Assembly: GCA_004299845.1 (NCBI GenBank)
Contig: CP036201.1
Span: 434,001-498,000, forward strand
Origin: Verrucomicrobia bacterium S94
GTDB lineage: Bacteria > Verrucomicrobiota > Kiritimatiellia > Kiritimatiellales > Pontiellaceae
DNA: 64,000 nt
Direction of reading: 5' to 3'
Shown here: positions 19,922 to 28,574 of the stretch, in pieces
Numbering within the stretch: position 1 is the stretch's first letter
Layout of the letters: the number at the start of each line of letters is the position of its first letter
Position numbers and translations under genes: made by a program
The notes under the pieces: generated by a model
Database searches by the model: none
What the model saw: only the letters and a program-made list of their open reading frames with translations
Told to the model about the DNA's origin: nothing

Positions 19922-20380
19922 ATGCAGAAGAAAAAAGTTAACGGCCGCCGCGAAACCCGCGAATGGATTGTGCAGTTTCTCTTTCAGCTCGATTTCAATC
20001 CGGAGCCGATTGATATCGCGCTGAAGGATTTCTGGGAGGATAAAGAACCTATTGAGCGCGAGAAAACCTATGCCGAGGAAATTATTAAAGGTGTAGTGCA
20101 GCATAAAGAAGAGCTCGATGAAAAACTGTCGCAGTATGCCAAGCGCTGGAATTCCGACCGTATGGGAGCCGTCGACCGTACGGTTATGCGCGTTGCTCTG
20201 TTCGAAATGCTGTACCGCGAGGATGTTCCGCCGGTGGTTTCGATTAATGAAGCGGTGCATTTTGCGAAAGACTTCAGCAGTTTCCAGTCGGGCCGTTTTG
20301 TAAACGGCGTGCTGGATCGAATCCGTAAGGAAATTGATCGCCCGGCGCGTACGACCTACAAACCGCGGGGTGGCGAATAA
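19922..20380 (+). CDS. nusB: Transcription antitermination factor NusB
   Basis: All-helical RNA-binding factor of 152 residues that acts with NusE/NusG on rRNA operons. The N-terminal region (RRETREWIVQFLFQLDF) and the C-terminal part (DRTVMRVALFEML, PPVVSINEAVHFAKDFSS, FVNGVLDRI) are typical. ribH-nusB is a widespread gene order. Its stop overlaps the ftsY start (TAATG). Confidence 0.94.
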   Translation: MQKKKVNGRRETREWIVQFLFQLDFNPEPIDIALKDFWEDKEPIEREKTYAEEIIKGVVQHKEELDEKLSQYAKRWNSDRMGAVDRTVMRVALFEMLYREDVPPVVSINEAVHFAKDFSSFQSGRFVNGVLDRIRKEIDRPARTTYKPRGGE

Positions 20381-21267
20381 TGGCAGGATGGCTTCGTGCG
20401 CTGAAAAAAACACGCGCGATCATCGGTCGGGTTTTCTCTTCCGGAACCAACCTCGAAGAGATGGAGGTTGAAGAGATCGAGGAGATTCTGCTTCGTTCAG
20501 ATGTGCCCGCGCGCCTGACTATGGAAATCGTCGATGAGCTGGAGTTCCCGACGCGGAAGGCTTCGCGCCGTGAACGACTCACCGATATGCTGATTAAAGA
20601 GCTCGGAGATACGCCGGACTTTCACTGGCCGTCCGATAAAAAGCCCTACGTTCTGATGCTGCTCGGGATCAACGGTTCAGGCAAAACCACTACGGCGGCC
20701 AAACTGGCGAAAAAAGCAATCAATGAAGGCCGTAAACCGATGCTGTGCGGATCGGATACCTTCCGCGCGGCCGGGTCCTCGCAACTGAAACTCTGGAGTG
20801 AGAAAGTCGGGTGCGATTTTGTCGGCGGTGAAATGGGGCACGATGCTGCGGGTGTGGCTTACAACGCCGTCGAAGCGGCCATCGAAAAAAACTGCGATGT
20901 CGTTATGGTGGATACCGCCGGGCGGATGCATACGAAAACGCCGCTGATGGATGAACTGCCGAAAATGTGCCGCTCCATGAACAAGCGCCGTGAAGGAGCA
21001 CCGGATGATGTCTGGATGGTACTGGATGCTTCGCTGGGCCAGAATGCGGTCATACAGGCCAAACAGTTTAATGAAGTGGTTCCGCTGACCGGAATTGTCG
21101 TAACCAAACTGGATGGTTCATCCAAGGCCGGTTTTCTCTTTTCCGTGAAAAGCGAACTCAATGTGCCGATTCTGTTCACCGGCCTCGGCGAAGGCGAAGA
21201 TGATCTCGTTCCCTTCAACCCCGAAGAATTCGTGAACGCGCTTTTTGATGAGCCGGACGAGGAATAA
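20380..21267 (+). CDS. ftsY: Signal recognition particle receptor FtsY
   Basis: GTPase that docks ribosome-SRP complexes at the inner membrane. 295 residues, covering only the NG domain; the acidic A domain of E. coli is absent. GTPase motifs: LGINGSGKTTTAAKLA (P loop), DTFRAAGSSQLKLW, DTAGRMHTKTPLMDEL, TKLDGSSKAG and FTGLGEGEDDLVPF. The GxxExxY unit begins at the base after its stop codon. Confidence 0.95.
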   Translation: MAGWLRALKKTRAIIGRVFSSGTNLEEMEVEEIEEILLRSDVPARLTMEIVDELEFPTRKASRRERLTDMLIKELGDTPDFHWPSDKKPYVLMLLGINGSGKTTTAAKLAKKAINEGRKPMLCGSDTFRAAGSSQLKLWSEKVGCDFVGGEMGHDAAGVAYNAVEAAIEKNCDVVMVDTAGRMHTKTPLMDELPKMCRSMNKRREGAPDDVWMVLDASLGQNAVIQAKQFNEVVPLTGIVVTKLDGSSKAGFLFSVKSELNVPILFTGLGEGEDDLVPFNPEEFVNALFDEPDEE

Positions 21268-21296
21268 ATCCACAGATTCCTCTGATTATAAGGATT
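21268..21296 (+). repeat. Left terminal inverted repeat
   Basis: Begins ATCCACAGATT and ends AAGGATT. The first 11 bases match the reverse complement of the right repeat exactly; five mismatches follow in the remaining 18. Confidence 0.7.
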
Positions 21297-21304
21297 CTCT
21301 TTAA

Positions 21305-21667
21305 ATGAAAGATGAGCAGACTCAAGCAATTATTGGAGCGGCTATGAAAGTTCACCGCGAACTTGGTTGTGGTTTTCTTGAGCAGGTTTATCAATGCGCC
21401 CTTGCTGTAGAATTTGAGAAGCAGGGGATTCCATTTCAGTGTGAAGTTCAGCTACCTGTTCATTATTCAGGTATTGAATTAGATTGTAGCTATCGTGTTG
21501 ATTTTATTTGCTTTAATGACGTGCTTGTTGAATTGAAGGCTCTTTCTCAACTTAGTGGAATTGAAGATGGTCAGGTGATTAATTATCTAAAAGCGTCATC
21601 AATGAAACGAGCTCTACTCATTAATTTCGGAACGAAGAGTCTGGAATTTAAACGGTTTGTAAATTAA
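21305..21667 (+). CDS. GxxExxY-family protein
   Basis: A 120-residue protein with the family signature: GCGFLEQVYQCAL near residue 22 (GxxExxY), then YRVDFICFNDVLVELKAL near 60 and a following Gln and NYLK. The D...E-x-K arrangement resembles the PD-(D/E)XK nuclease superfamily. The cellular role is not established. The gene is AT-rich and flanked by inverted repeats, so it looks acquired. AAGGA lies 10 nt before the ATG. Confidence 0.88.
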   Translation: MKDEQTQAIIGAAMKVHRELGCGFLEQVYQCALAVEFEKQGIPFQCEVQLPVHYSGIELDCSYRVDFICFNDVLVELKALSQLSGIEDGQVINYLKASSMKRALLINFGTKSLEFKRFVN

Positions 21668-21694
21668 TCCCCATAATCCGTGAAATCTGTGGAT
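21666..21694 (+). repeat. Right terminal inverted repeat
   Basis: Ends AATCTGTGGAT, the mirror of the left repeat. It overlaps the last codon of the GxxExxY gene and the putative GTG start of ribD at 21689. Confidence 0.7.
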
Positions 21695-22690
21695 AAAGAT
21701 CAAATATACATGATGCGGGCGATAGAGCTGGCGCAGCAGGGCGAAGGGCTGACCCGGCCGAATCCGCCGGTGGGGGCGGTGTTGGTTCAGGAAGATCAGG
21801 TTATTGCCGAGGGATGGCATAAAAAAGCCGGAACAGATCACGCGGAGCGGGAATGTCTGAATAAGGTTCGGGGCGATTTTGGGTCGGCTACACTTTATGT
21901 GACGCTTGAACCGTGTTCAACGCACGGAAAAACGCCGCCGTGTACGGATATTATTCTGGAAAAAGGGGTCGGCCGTGTGGTGGTTTCGGTGGTGGACCTG
22001 AATCCGGCACACGCGGGACGCGGCCTTGACATTCTTAAAGAAGCCGGTGTTGAAGTGCTTTCAGGCGTCTGCGAAGAGGCCGGGCGCGAACTGATTGCGC
22101 CGTTTGAAAAATTTATTACGACGGGTCTTCCTTTTGTTACGTTAAAGCTGGCATCGACTCTCGATGGAAAAATTGCGGATTCCAAAGGCGATTCAAAATG
22201 GATTACGGGTCCGGAAGCCCGCGAGCGCGTGCAGGCGATGCGTCGTCGTGCGGATGCCATTATGGTTGGAGCGTCTACGGTCCGTGCAGATGATCCATCG
22301 CTGATGCCGCGGCCATCCCATGGTCGAAAACCGTATCGGGTGATTATCGGTGCCGGTATTCCAGAGCATGCCAAGGTCCGGAACGATGAGTTCGCGGAGC
22401 GTACCCTGATTCGGGAAGGCGACCTGAAGACCGTTTTAAAGGAGCTCGCGGAAAAGCAGGACGTCATGCATGTGTTCTGCGAGGGGGGCGGTAAACTGGC
22501 GGCCGGTTTGATTGAGGCCGGGCTGGTGGATGAATTCGCCTTCTTTATGGCTCCGAAACTGCTGGGTAGTGATGGTCTTCCAAATTTTGGAAAAACCGGG
22601 GCGCTGATGGCGGAGATGACGAATCTGAAGTTCCAGTCTCTGGAACGGGTGGGGAATGATATACTGATTAAAGCAATACCGGAGGATTGA
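21689..22690 (+). CDS. ribD: Bifunctional diaminohydroxyphosphoribosylaminopyrimidine deaminase / reductase
   Basis: Second and third steps of riboflavin synthesis from GTP. About 333 residues. The deaminase domain has LTRPNPPVGAVLV, the zinc/catalytic DHAEREC near residue 50 and LEPCSTHGKTPPCTD near 77. The reductase domain starts near residue 150 with TLKLASTLDGKIAD and contains VGASTVRADDPSL and FCEGGGKLAAGLI. Start is uncertain: GTG 21689 gives VDKDQIYMMRAIEL, the normal length, but lies in the inverted repeat; GTG 21680 and ATG 21710/21713 are alternatives. None has a good ribosome binding site. Confidence 0.93.
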   Translation: MDKDQIYMMRAIELAQQGEGLTRPNPPVGAVLVQEDQVIAEGWHKKAGTDHAERECLNKVRGDFGSATLYVTLEPCSTHGKTPPCTDIILEKGVGRVVVSVVDLNPAHAGRGLDILKEAGVEVLSGVCEEAGRELIAPFEKFITTGLPFVTLKLASTLDGKIADSKGDSKWITGPEARERVQAMRRRADAIMVGASTVRADDPSLMPRPSHGRKPYRVIIGAGIPEHAKVRNDEFAERTLIREGDLKTVLKELAEKQDVMHVFCEGGGKLAAGLIEAGLVDEFAFFMAPKLLGSDGLPNFGKTGALMAEMTNLKFQSLERVGNDILIKAIPED

Positions 22691-22692
22691 AT

Positions 22693-23321
22693 ATGTTTAC
22701 AGGAATTGTACAGCGATTGGGAAACATCGTGGATATCAAAATGGAAGGCACCGCAGGACGCATTACGATGGTGCCGAACCGTCCGTTCGACAAGCCGGTC
22801 GGTCTGGGCGACAGCATTGCCGTGAATGGTACCTGTCTGACGGTTGCCGATATGGATGGCGATAAACTGATGTTTGATGTGCTGGGCGAAACGTTTGATA
22901 AAACCAATCTGGGGGAAAAAACACCGGGCGATGTGGTGAATCTGGAACAGGCGCTGGCGCTGGGCGACACGCTGGGGGACATATTGTGACCGGTCATGTG
23001 GATGGGACCGGTACAGTGGCAGATGTCGAGGAAGTGGGCCGGGATAAAAAGTTCACGATCGAATGTTCCAGAGACATGCTGATGCTGATGGTTTATAAAG
23101 GGTCGATTGCTATCGACGGTATTTCGCTGACGGTGGCTGAGTTGACGGATAATGGATTTATCGTTCATATTATTCCGCACACACTGCAGGAAACCGATAT
23201 GTCGGAATTCAAGGTGGGTACCAGGGTCAATCTGGAAGCGGATATTCTGGGTAAACATGTGCAGCGTATTCTGGAATTCGGCGGTGGACAGGATTACCGC
23301 CTTAACCTGAATGGAGAATAA
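22693..23321 (+). CDS. ribE: Riboflavin synthase alpha chain, interrupted by a one-base frameshift
   Basis: Converts two lumazines to riboflavin. The first part (22693-22989, MFTGIVQRLG...) covers the N-terminal barrel and its frame ends in TGA at 22987-22989. The second part reads from the other frame as G-H-I-V-TGHVDGTGTVADV and runs to 23321 with the second barrel (IDGISLTVAEL, NLEADILGKHVQRIL). The join is a run of five G at 22974-22978: a sixth G gives LGDTLGGHIVTGHVDG, the family sequence. GGAGGA precedes the ATG. Because riboflavin synthase has no second copy in view, a sequence error or slippage is likelier than loss. Confidence 0.88.
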
Positions 23322-24046
23322 TGCGTTTTTTAAAAGTCAGTCTGGTTGTCGTTCTTTTTCTTTCGGGGCTTTCTGCGGAAGCCAAAAAAATCTTTCTGGT
23401 GATTGATGATGCCGGGCTGGCGCTGCACGAAACGCAGCAGTTTCTGGATATTCCGATTCCGATGACGATTGCTGTCCTGCCGCACCAGAAGCAGACGAAG
23501 CAGGTCTGTATTGCGATCGGCCGGGACAGGAGGAAAGAGATTATTCTGCATCAGCCGATGGAGGCTTATAACAGCGATAAGAATCCGGGAGTCGGTGCAA
23601 TTTTGAACACAACACCGCCTTCCGAGGTGCGTAAAATCCTGAATCAGAATATAGGTTCTGTTCACGGGGCGGTAGGCATGAATAATCATATGGGTTCGCG
23701 AGTGACGGAAAATCCGGAGCTGGTCCGTGAGGTGCTTCGGTTCTGTAAAGCGCACGATATGTTTTTTCTCGACAGTAAAACCGCCTACAATTCGCAGGTG
23801 CCGCGTGTGGCCAGAGATAACGGGATGCATGTGGAGCAGCGACATGTATTTCTGGATATCAATCACGATCGGGCCTACATCCGGCGGATGTGGGGCAGTG
23901 CCGTTAAGAAGGCCAAAGCAAACGGCTATGTGATTGTGATTGCCCACGTGTGGAGCAATGAGAGTGCGGCGGCGATTCGTGACAGCTATGAGGGGCTGCT
24001 GAAACAGGGGTATACTTTCCACAAACTTTCGGAGCTTTACGAATGA
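23321..24046 (+). CDS. Divergent polysaccharide deacetylase (YibQ-like)
   Basis: Exported protein of 241 residues with a signal peptide (MRFLKVSLVVVLFLSGLSAEA). It begins KKIFLVIDDAG, has ILHQPMEAY near residue 70, GAVGMNNHMGSRVTE near 110 and FFLDSKT near 145. These are hallmarks of the divergent polysaccharide deacetylase family (DUF610/YibQ), a periplasmic NodB-like fold. The substrate is unknown; a peptidoglycan link is often supposed. Its start overlaps the ribE stop, so it is in the riboflavin transcript. Confidence 0.85.
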   Translation: MRFLKVSLVVVLFLSGLSAEAKKIFLVIDDAGLALHETQQFLDIPIPMTIAVLPHQKQTKQVCIAIGRDRRKEIILHQPMEAYNSDKNPGVGAILNTTPPSEVRKILNQNIGSVHGAVGMNNHMGSRVTENPELVREVLRFCKAHDMFFLDSKTAYNSQVPRVARDNGMHVEQRHVFLDINHDRAYIRRMWGSAVKKAKANGYVIVIAHVWSNESAAAIRDSYEGLLKQGYTFHKLSELYE

Positions 24047-24906
24047 AGATTCCTGCCGTTGGAAACCGGTCAGTATTGATTACCGGCTGTTCCTCGGGGA
24101 TCGGTCGGGCAACGGCGGAGATGTTACGTTCAAGAGGCTGGAAGGTTTTTCCGACTGCGCGAAAAGCGGATGACATTGATGCGCTGAAACTGGCCGGTTT
24201 TGAGCCGGTTAAACTGGATGTCACATCCAGCGATTCCATTCAGACCGCGGTGGAGTGGGTGCTGGTGAAAAATGACGGTATGCTCGGTGCTGTGGTCAAC
24301 AATGCGGGGTTCGGCATGCCCGGTGCGATTCAGGATCTGACGCGCGATGCCATGCGTCGGCAGTTTGAAGTGAATGTGTTCGGTCTTCAGGAGCTGACCA
24401 ACAGTCTGATTCCGACATTCCGGAAACAGGGCTATGGCCGGATTGTGAATGTCAGTTCTGTTGTCGGACGTTTATCGCTGCCTTTTATGGGGATCTATTC
24501 CGCCTCAAAATTTGCGGTTGAAGCTATCAGCGATGCTCAGCGTGTGGAGCTTTCGCCGGATTCCATTTCTGTTTCTCTGATTGAACCCGGTCCGATTCAA
24601 ACGCGTTTTTCGACCAACTGTGCCGGCGAAGGGGAGGAGCGGCTGGATGTGGATTCCTCGAAATTCGGGGAGGCGTATAAGCAGTATTTCAGAAAACGCC
24701 GGAATGGCGGGATGGCCGAAGACCGGTTTCGGCTTCCGCCGGAAGCGGTCGGAAAGAAGATCGTCCATGCCTTGGAGGCTGAAAAACCGAAGATTCGTTA
24801 TAAAGTGACGATTCCGGCCTATGCCGGTGATTGGGCCGCCCGTTTGCTTCCGGCCTCGTGGATTGACCGCATGATGATCGGGCATGTGAAGAAGCGATTT
24901 GGTTGA
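24043..24906 (+). CDS. Short-chain dehydrogenase/reductase (SDR)
   Basis: Classical SDR of 287 residues. Cofactor motif TGCSSGIGRATAEML near residue 14, VVNNAGFGMPGAI near 85, catalytic Ser in NVSSVVGRLS near 138 and YSASKFAVEAIS (Tyr/Lys) near 152. The substrate cannot be inferred. The start overlaps the upstream stop by 4 nt (ATGA). Confidence 0.88.
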   Translation: MKIPAVGNRSVLITGCSSGIGRATAEMLRSRGWKVFPTARKADDIDALKLAGFEPVKLDVTSSDSIQTAVEWVLVKNDGMLGAVVNNAGFGMPGAIQDLTRDAMRRQFEVNVFGLQELTNSLIPTFRKQGYGRIVNVSSVVGRLSLPFMGIYSASKFAVEAISDAQRVELSPDSISVSLIEPGPIQTRFSTNCAGEGEERLDVDSSKFGEAYKQYFRKRRNGGMAEDRFRLPPEAVGKKIVHALEAEKPKIRYKVTIPAYAGDWAARLLPASWIDRMMIGHVKKRFG

Positions 24907-24965
24907 GGGACGGGCTTGGCAATGCGGTTCCCTTTTTTATACTGCGTCCTGTTAAAGGAGGCTTT

Positions 24966-25535
24966 ATGAATCGTTTTTCTTTTCTTTATCTGGGGACATC
25001 GGCACTGCTGTCCGGGTGTTCATCGATTTCTGTGAGCCGGGATTATGATGTGGCTTTTGATTTTTCGAGGCTGAAAACCTTTGCCTGGCAGCATGCGAAA
25101 CAGCCCGAAACCGGAGTGACGAGGGTGGATAATGATCTGAATGACAGGCGTATCCGTGCTGCAATCAATGCAGAGCTGAAAGCGAAGGGTTTCTCATTGG
25201 TGGAAAACCGGGAGGATGCCAGTTTTCTGGTGGCATATTACATTGATTTTCAACAGCGGATTGAAGGACGCGGAACATTCAGTATCGGGCTGGGTCGGAG
25301 TGCATCTGCCCGGGGCGGAGCTGTCGGCTGGAGTTCGGGGACGAATATTTCAGATTATGAAGAGGCCCACCTGACCATTGATTTTATAGATCCGGAAACG
25401 GGGCTGACCGTCTGGAGAGGCTGGGGGCGCCGGCGGGCATCGAATTCAGGTGATCCGGATAAAATCACGAAAAAAAACAGCGATACGGTGGGCCGGATTC
25501 TGAAAAGATTTCCGCCGAAACAGAAGGAGCGCTAA
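24966..25535 (+). CDS. DUF4136 lipoprotein
   Basis: Putative lipoprotein of 189 residues with lipobox ALLSGCSS (Cys near residue 18) and a DUF4136 pattern: DYDVAFDFSRLKTFAW, NDRRIRAAINAELKAKGF, and LTIDFIDPETGLTVWRGWG. Function of the family is unknown. AAAGGAGG precedes the ATG. The 3' end overlaps the convergent TPR gene by 4 nt. Confidence 0.85.
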   Translation: MNRFSFLYLGTSALLSGCSSISVSRDYDVAFDFSRLKTFAWQHAKQPETGVTRVDNDLNDRRIRAAINAELKAKGFSLVENREDASFLVAYYIDFQQRIEGRGTFSIGLGRSASARGGAVGWSSGTNISDYEEAHLTIDFIDPETGLTVWRGWGRRRASNSGDPDKITKKNSDTVGRILKRFPPKQKER

Positions 25536-26698
25536 CGTTTCCGGGCATCGGAAATATATTTCAGCATCTGTTCGCCTTTGGTTTTATCGCCGCTGTTGAC
25601 GAGTTCCCGGGCTTCCCGCTCGGCATCGTTCCATTTTTTCTGTTTGGCGTAGGCGAGAGAAAGCATGTAGCGCGCATCGGTAAAGGAGGGGTCGAGATTG
25701 ACGGCATTATTGCAGGCGGTTGCGGCGTTTCCGAAATCGCTCTGCGCATAAAAGGCCAGGCCCATGTTATAATACGCTGTTTTCTGCTTAGGATCAGCCA
25801 TGATGGCTTTTTTGAACTGGACAATGGCTTCGTCGTATTTTTTGGCACTGTACAGACGGGATCCTTCCGCAATATAGCGGGCGGCTTCCGCCGGATTCAC
25901 CCGGGTGGCGGTATTGCCGTTTTCCGGTGCGGAAACGGGTTTCCCGCCAAGACGGGCGATGGCTTCGTTTGCGGCTGAAACGTGACTGCCTTTGCTTCCG
26001 GCTTTGGTCAGGTATTGTTTGTAGTAGTCCAAAGCTGCCGCATTGTTTTTGACATACCACTCGTAGATGGAGGCGAGGTTGTAAAAGGCCGGAGCATAGT
26101 CGGGATAGGCTGCGGCCACCTGTTTCAGGCGGGCAATCGCGCGATTACTATCTTTGGTCTGGTGCAGAATGGCCAGAGCCAGTGCATTCTGAGCGGCGGG
26201 ATTCTGCGGATTGAGGGTTGCCGATTTGGTCAGTTCCTTCGTGGCTCCGGCCCAGTTCCGTTTGCGCAGTTCAATCATGCCGAGAATGGCCAGGGCTGTT
26301 TCATTTTTCGGATCGTTGCCGAGTACGTTCTGGAGGGCAATTTCCGCTTCATCCAATCGGCCGCTGTGGTAGAGGGCAATTCCGAGATTCAGGTTGGCGC
26401 CTGAAAGATTTTCGGTCAGATTCGCGGACTGACTGAACGCATCGGAGGCTGCGTCTGCTTCACCCAGTTCCCAGAGCACGAGCCCAAGCTGATTCAGTGC
26501 CGTTGATTTTTTTTCGTTTTCGGAGGTTCGGTTGATCGATTTTTCCAATAGTGAACGTGCCCGAACCAGATCCCCGTCCTGCCACGCCTTCATGGCTTTG
26601 GCATACTCTTTTTCGCCTGTTTTCGAGCCGCATCCGGCAAACATGATCAGTGCGGCAAAAATGCCGGCAGTTGCGTATATAACCTTCTTAATTTTCAT
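25532..26698 (-). CDS. Tetratricopeptide-repeat lipoprotein
   Basis: 388 residues with a lipoprotein signal (MFAGCGS, Cys near residue 23). TPR units run across nearly all the rest, for example ALNQLGLVLWELGEADAASD, ALAILGMIELRKRNWAGATK and AYYNMGLAFYAQSDFGNAAT. Such proteins serve as scaffolds; outer-membrane anchoring toward the periplasm is expected. Start overlaps the stop of the YjbQ gene upstream (TAATG), so the two share a message. Confidence 0.85.
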   Translation of the reverse strand: MKIKKVIYATAGIFAALIMFAGCGSKTGEKEYAKAMKAWQDGDLVRARSLLEKSINRTSENEKKSTALNQLGLVLWELGEADAASDAFSQSANLTENLSGANLNLGIALYHSGRLDEAEIALQNVLGNDPKNETALAILGMIELRKRNWAGATKELTKSATLNPQNPAAQNALALAILHQTKDSNRAIARLKQVAAAYPDYAPAFYNLASIYEWYVKNNAAALDYYKQYLTKAGSKGSHVSAANEAIARLGGKPVSAPENGNTATRVNPAEAARYIAEGSRLYSAKKYDEAIVQFKKAIMADPKQKTAYYNMGLAFYAQSDFGNAATACNNAVNLDPSFTDARYMLSLAYAKQKKWNDAEREARELVNSGDKTKGEQMLKYISDARKR

Positions 26699-27093
26699 TA
26701 CTCAGAAATTCCTTTAACCCACACCTTCCGTGTGCGGGGACCGTCAAATTCACAAAAATAGAGACTCTGCCACGTTCCAAGCTGGAGTCTGCCTCCGGAG
26801 ACAATCACCTGTGCTGAACTGCCCATCATACTCGCTTTTACATGTGCCGCCGTATTTCCTTCAAAATGGCGGTAGCCGCCTTCCCAGGGCACCACACGGT
26901 CCAGCACCAGCTCCATGTCCGAAGTAACATCGGGGTCTGCATTTTCATTAATGGTAATTCCCGCCGTTGTGTGCGGGATAAAAACCGTGACGATCCCTTC
27001 TTTCAGCCCCGACTGAAGCACATATTCGGCCACCTGCCGGTCAATCTTTACAAAGTCTGTTCTGGCTCGCGTCTGGAGGGAAAAGCTCTTCAT
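26698..27093 (-). CDS. YjbQ-family protein (UPF0047)
   Basis: 131 residues from the ATG at 27093 (MKSFSLQTRARTDFVKI), the usual family start; an ATG four codons upstream is possible. Conserved parts: VTVFIPHTTAGITINENADPDV with the His-Thr-Thr motif, GNTAAHVKASMMGSS, and GGRLQLGTWQSLYFCEFDGPR. Homologues have been reported to have weak thiamine-phosphate synthase activity, but the physiological role is unsettled. Confidence 0.9.
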   Translation of the reverse strand: MKSFSLQTRARTDFVKIDRQVAEYVLQSGLKEGIVTVFIPHTTAGITINENADPDVTSDMELVLDRVVPWEGGYRHFEGNTAAHVKASMMGSSAQVIVSGGRLQLGTWQSLYFCEFDGPRTRKVWVKGISE

Positions 27094-27302
27094 GCCTACG
27101 AACATATCCGAACCCTGCAGATTTAGAAGCGGAAAGTTTTCGAAGGGGCTGAAAAATGATGTCCGGCGATCCTGGCCCGGCCTCTTTGCAATACCATTGC
27201 GCCTTTCGGAAGCAAAAGAATGGAGGGGGATTTTTAGCGGCAGGATGACTTTGATTCTGCCGGGTATAACGCTTAAATGAGGGCATGAAAGGGATCGGAT
27301 AA

Positions 27303-28574
27303 TTGGGTTTTCTTGAGGGACATTATTTGACGTTGGGCGGAATGGCGGTGCTGCTGTTGTGCTCCGCTTTTTTTTCGGGGACGGAAACGGCGCTGTTTTC
27401 GCTGAGTCGCGATCAGATTAAGAAACTGCGTGCCCATGGGCATCATATTGACCGGTTGTTGGTGCTGCTGCGGGATAATCCATCGGGGTTGCTGGTGGCG
27501 ATTCTGTTCGGTAATCTCGTCGTGAATATTCTTTTTTTCTGTATGAGTGCGGTGTTTGCACTGGAAATCGGGGAAAAATACGGGGAGTGGTGGCAGGCGG
27601 TCATCGGGTTCGGGGTGCTGGTTACTGTTATTCTGACCGGTGAGATTTTTCCGAAAGCGGTGGGCATATCTTTCCCGGAGCGCATCGTGCGGCTGAATTC
27701 GCCGCTGCTGCGTTTCTGGTTTCATTTTATGGGGCCGGTCCGGGTGGTTCTGGAAATGATTACCCGGAAGATGGAACCGGCTGAAGAGCATGACAACCGG
27801 ATTGATTCTCAGGAACTGAAAATGCTGATCGAAGTGACGCATCACGATCCGACCTTCGGAAAGCAGGAAAAGGCGATTGTAGAGGATATCGTGAATCTGC
27901 CGGAAATCCGCCTGCGCGAAATTATGGTACCGCGCGTGAAGCAGTTGTTCCGTCGGGCTGATTCTCCGGCCGGTGAGGCATTGGCCGAGGCCGCGGAACA
28001 GGAGCTTGAACTGATTCCGATTTATGAAGAGGACGAGGATAATATTGTCGGCGTGGTGGAAGTCCGGGATTTGCTGATCAATACCGATCCGGAAAAGCCC
28101 CTTCGTTTTTTCGGACGGCCGGTACGCTTTGTTCCGGAAACGAAACGCGCGGATGCTATGCTGCGGGAATTTCTGAATGATGATCTGAGGATGGTCTGTG
28201 TGGTGGATGAATACGGCGGACTTGCGGGGACTATTGTCCTGGAAGATCTGCTGGAAGAGGTGATCGGGGAATTCGATGCGATGGAGGATTCTCCGGTTGA
28301 GCAGCTGAGTGAAACGACGTACCGCCTGCAGGGAAACCTGGGTATTCGGGAATGGCGCAGCCTGTTTGTCGGATTTCTTCCCGAAGAGATGATGCGCGAT
28401 CTGGCACTGGATACCCTGAGCGGCCTGGTGGTCTCCCTGTTGAAGCGACTTCCTGGCGCCGGTGATGTGGTTGAAGTGGGCAATCTTCGGTTTACGGTGG
28501 AGCAGGTGCGCTCAAACCGTATTGAAACGGTTTTGCTGGAACTGGTTACATCCGATGACGGGGGTGACGCATGA
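27303..28574 (+). CDS. CNNM/CorC-type membrane protein with CBS pair (first copy)
   Basis: 423-residue inner-membrane protein of the CorB/TlyC group linked to Mg2+ transport. The CNNM transmembrane domain covers about residues 1-190 (SAFFSGTETALFSLS, GEIFPKAVG), a CBS pair 210-335 (LREIMVPRV, VCVVDEYGGLAGTIVLEDLLEEVIG), and a CorC/HlyC C-terminal domain (YRLQGNLGIREWRSLF ... GDVVEVGNLRFTV). The start is a TTG at 27303; no earlier ATG fits. It overlaps the next copy by 4 nt. Confidence 0.9.
   Translation: MGFLEGHYLTLGGMAVLLLCSAFFSGTETALFSLSRDQIKKLRAHGHHIDRLLVLLRDNPSGLLVAILFGNLVVNILFFCMSAVFALEIGEKYGEWWQAVIGFGVLVTVILTGEIFPKAVGISFPERIVRLNSPLLRFWFHFMGPVRVVLEMITRKMEPAEEHDNRIDSQELKMLIEVTHHDPTFGKQEKAIVEDIVNLPEIRLREIMVPRVKQLFRRADSPAGEALAEAAEQELELIPIYEEDEDNIVGVVEVRDLLINTDPEKPLRFFGRPVRFVPETKRADAMLREFLNDDLRMVCVVDEYGGLAGTIVLEDLLEEVIGEFDAMEDSPVEQLSETTYRLQGNLGIREWRSLFVGFLPEEMMRDLALDTLSGLVVSLLKRLPGAGDVVEVGNLRFTVEQVRSNRIETVLLELVTSDDGGDA

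Larger units (their letters stand above)
21268..21694 (+). mobile_element. GxxExxY unit with terminal inverted repeats
   Basis: A 427-bp segment bounded by imperfect 29-bp inverted repeats that match at 24 of 29 positions, carrying only the GxxExxY gene. It is visibly more AT-rich than its neighbours and lies between the ftsY stop and the ribD start inside the riboflavin operon. No transposase is encoded, so movement would need another enzyme. I find no clear target-site duplication. Confidence 0.55.
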
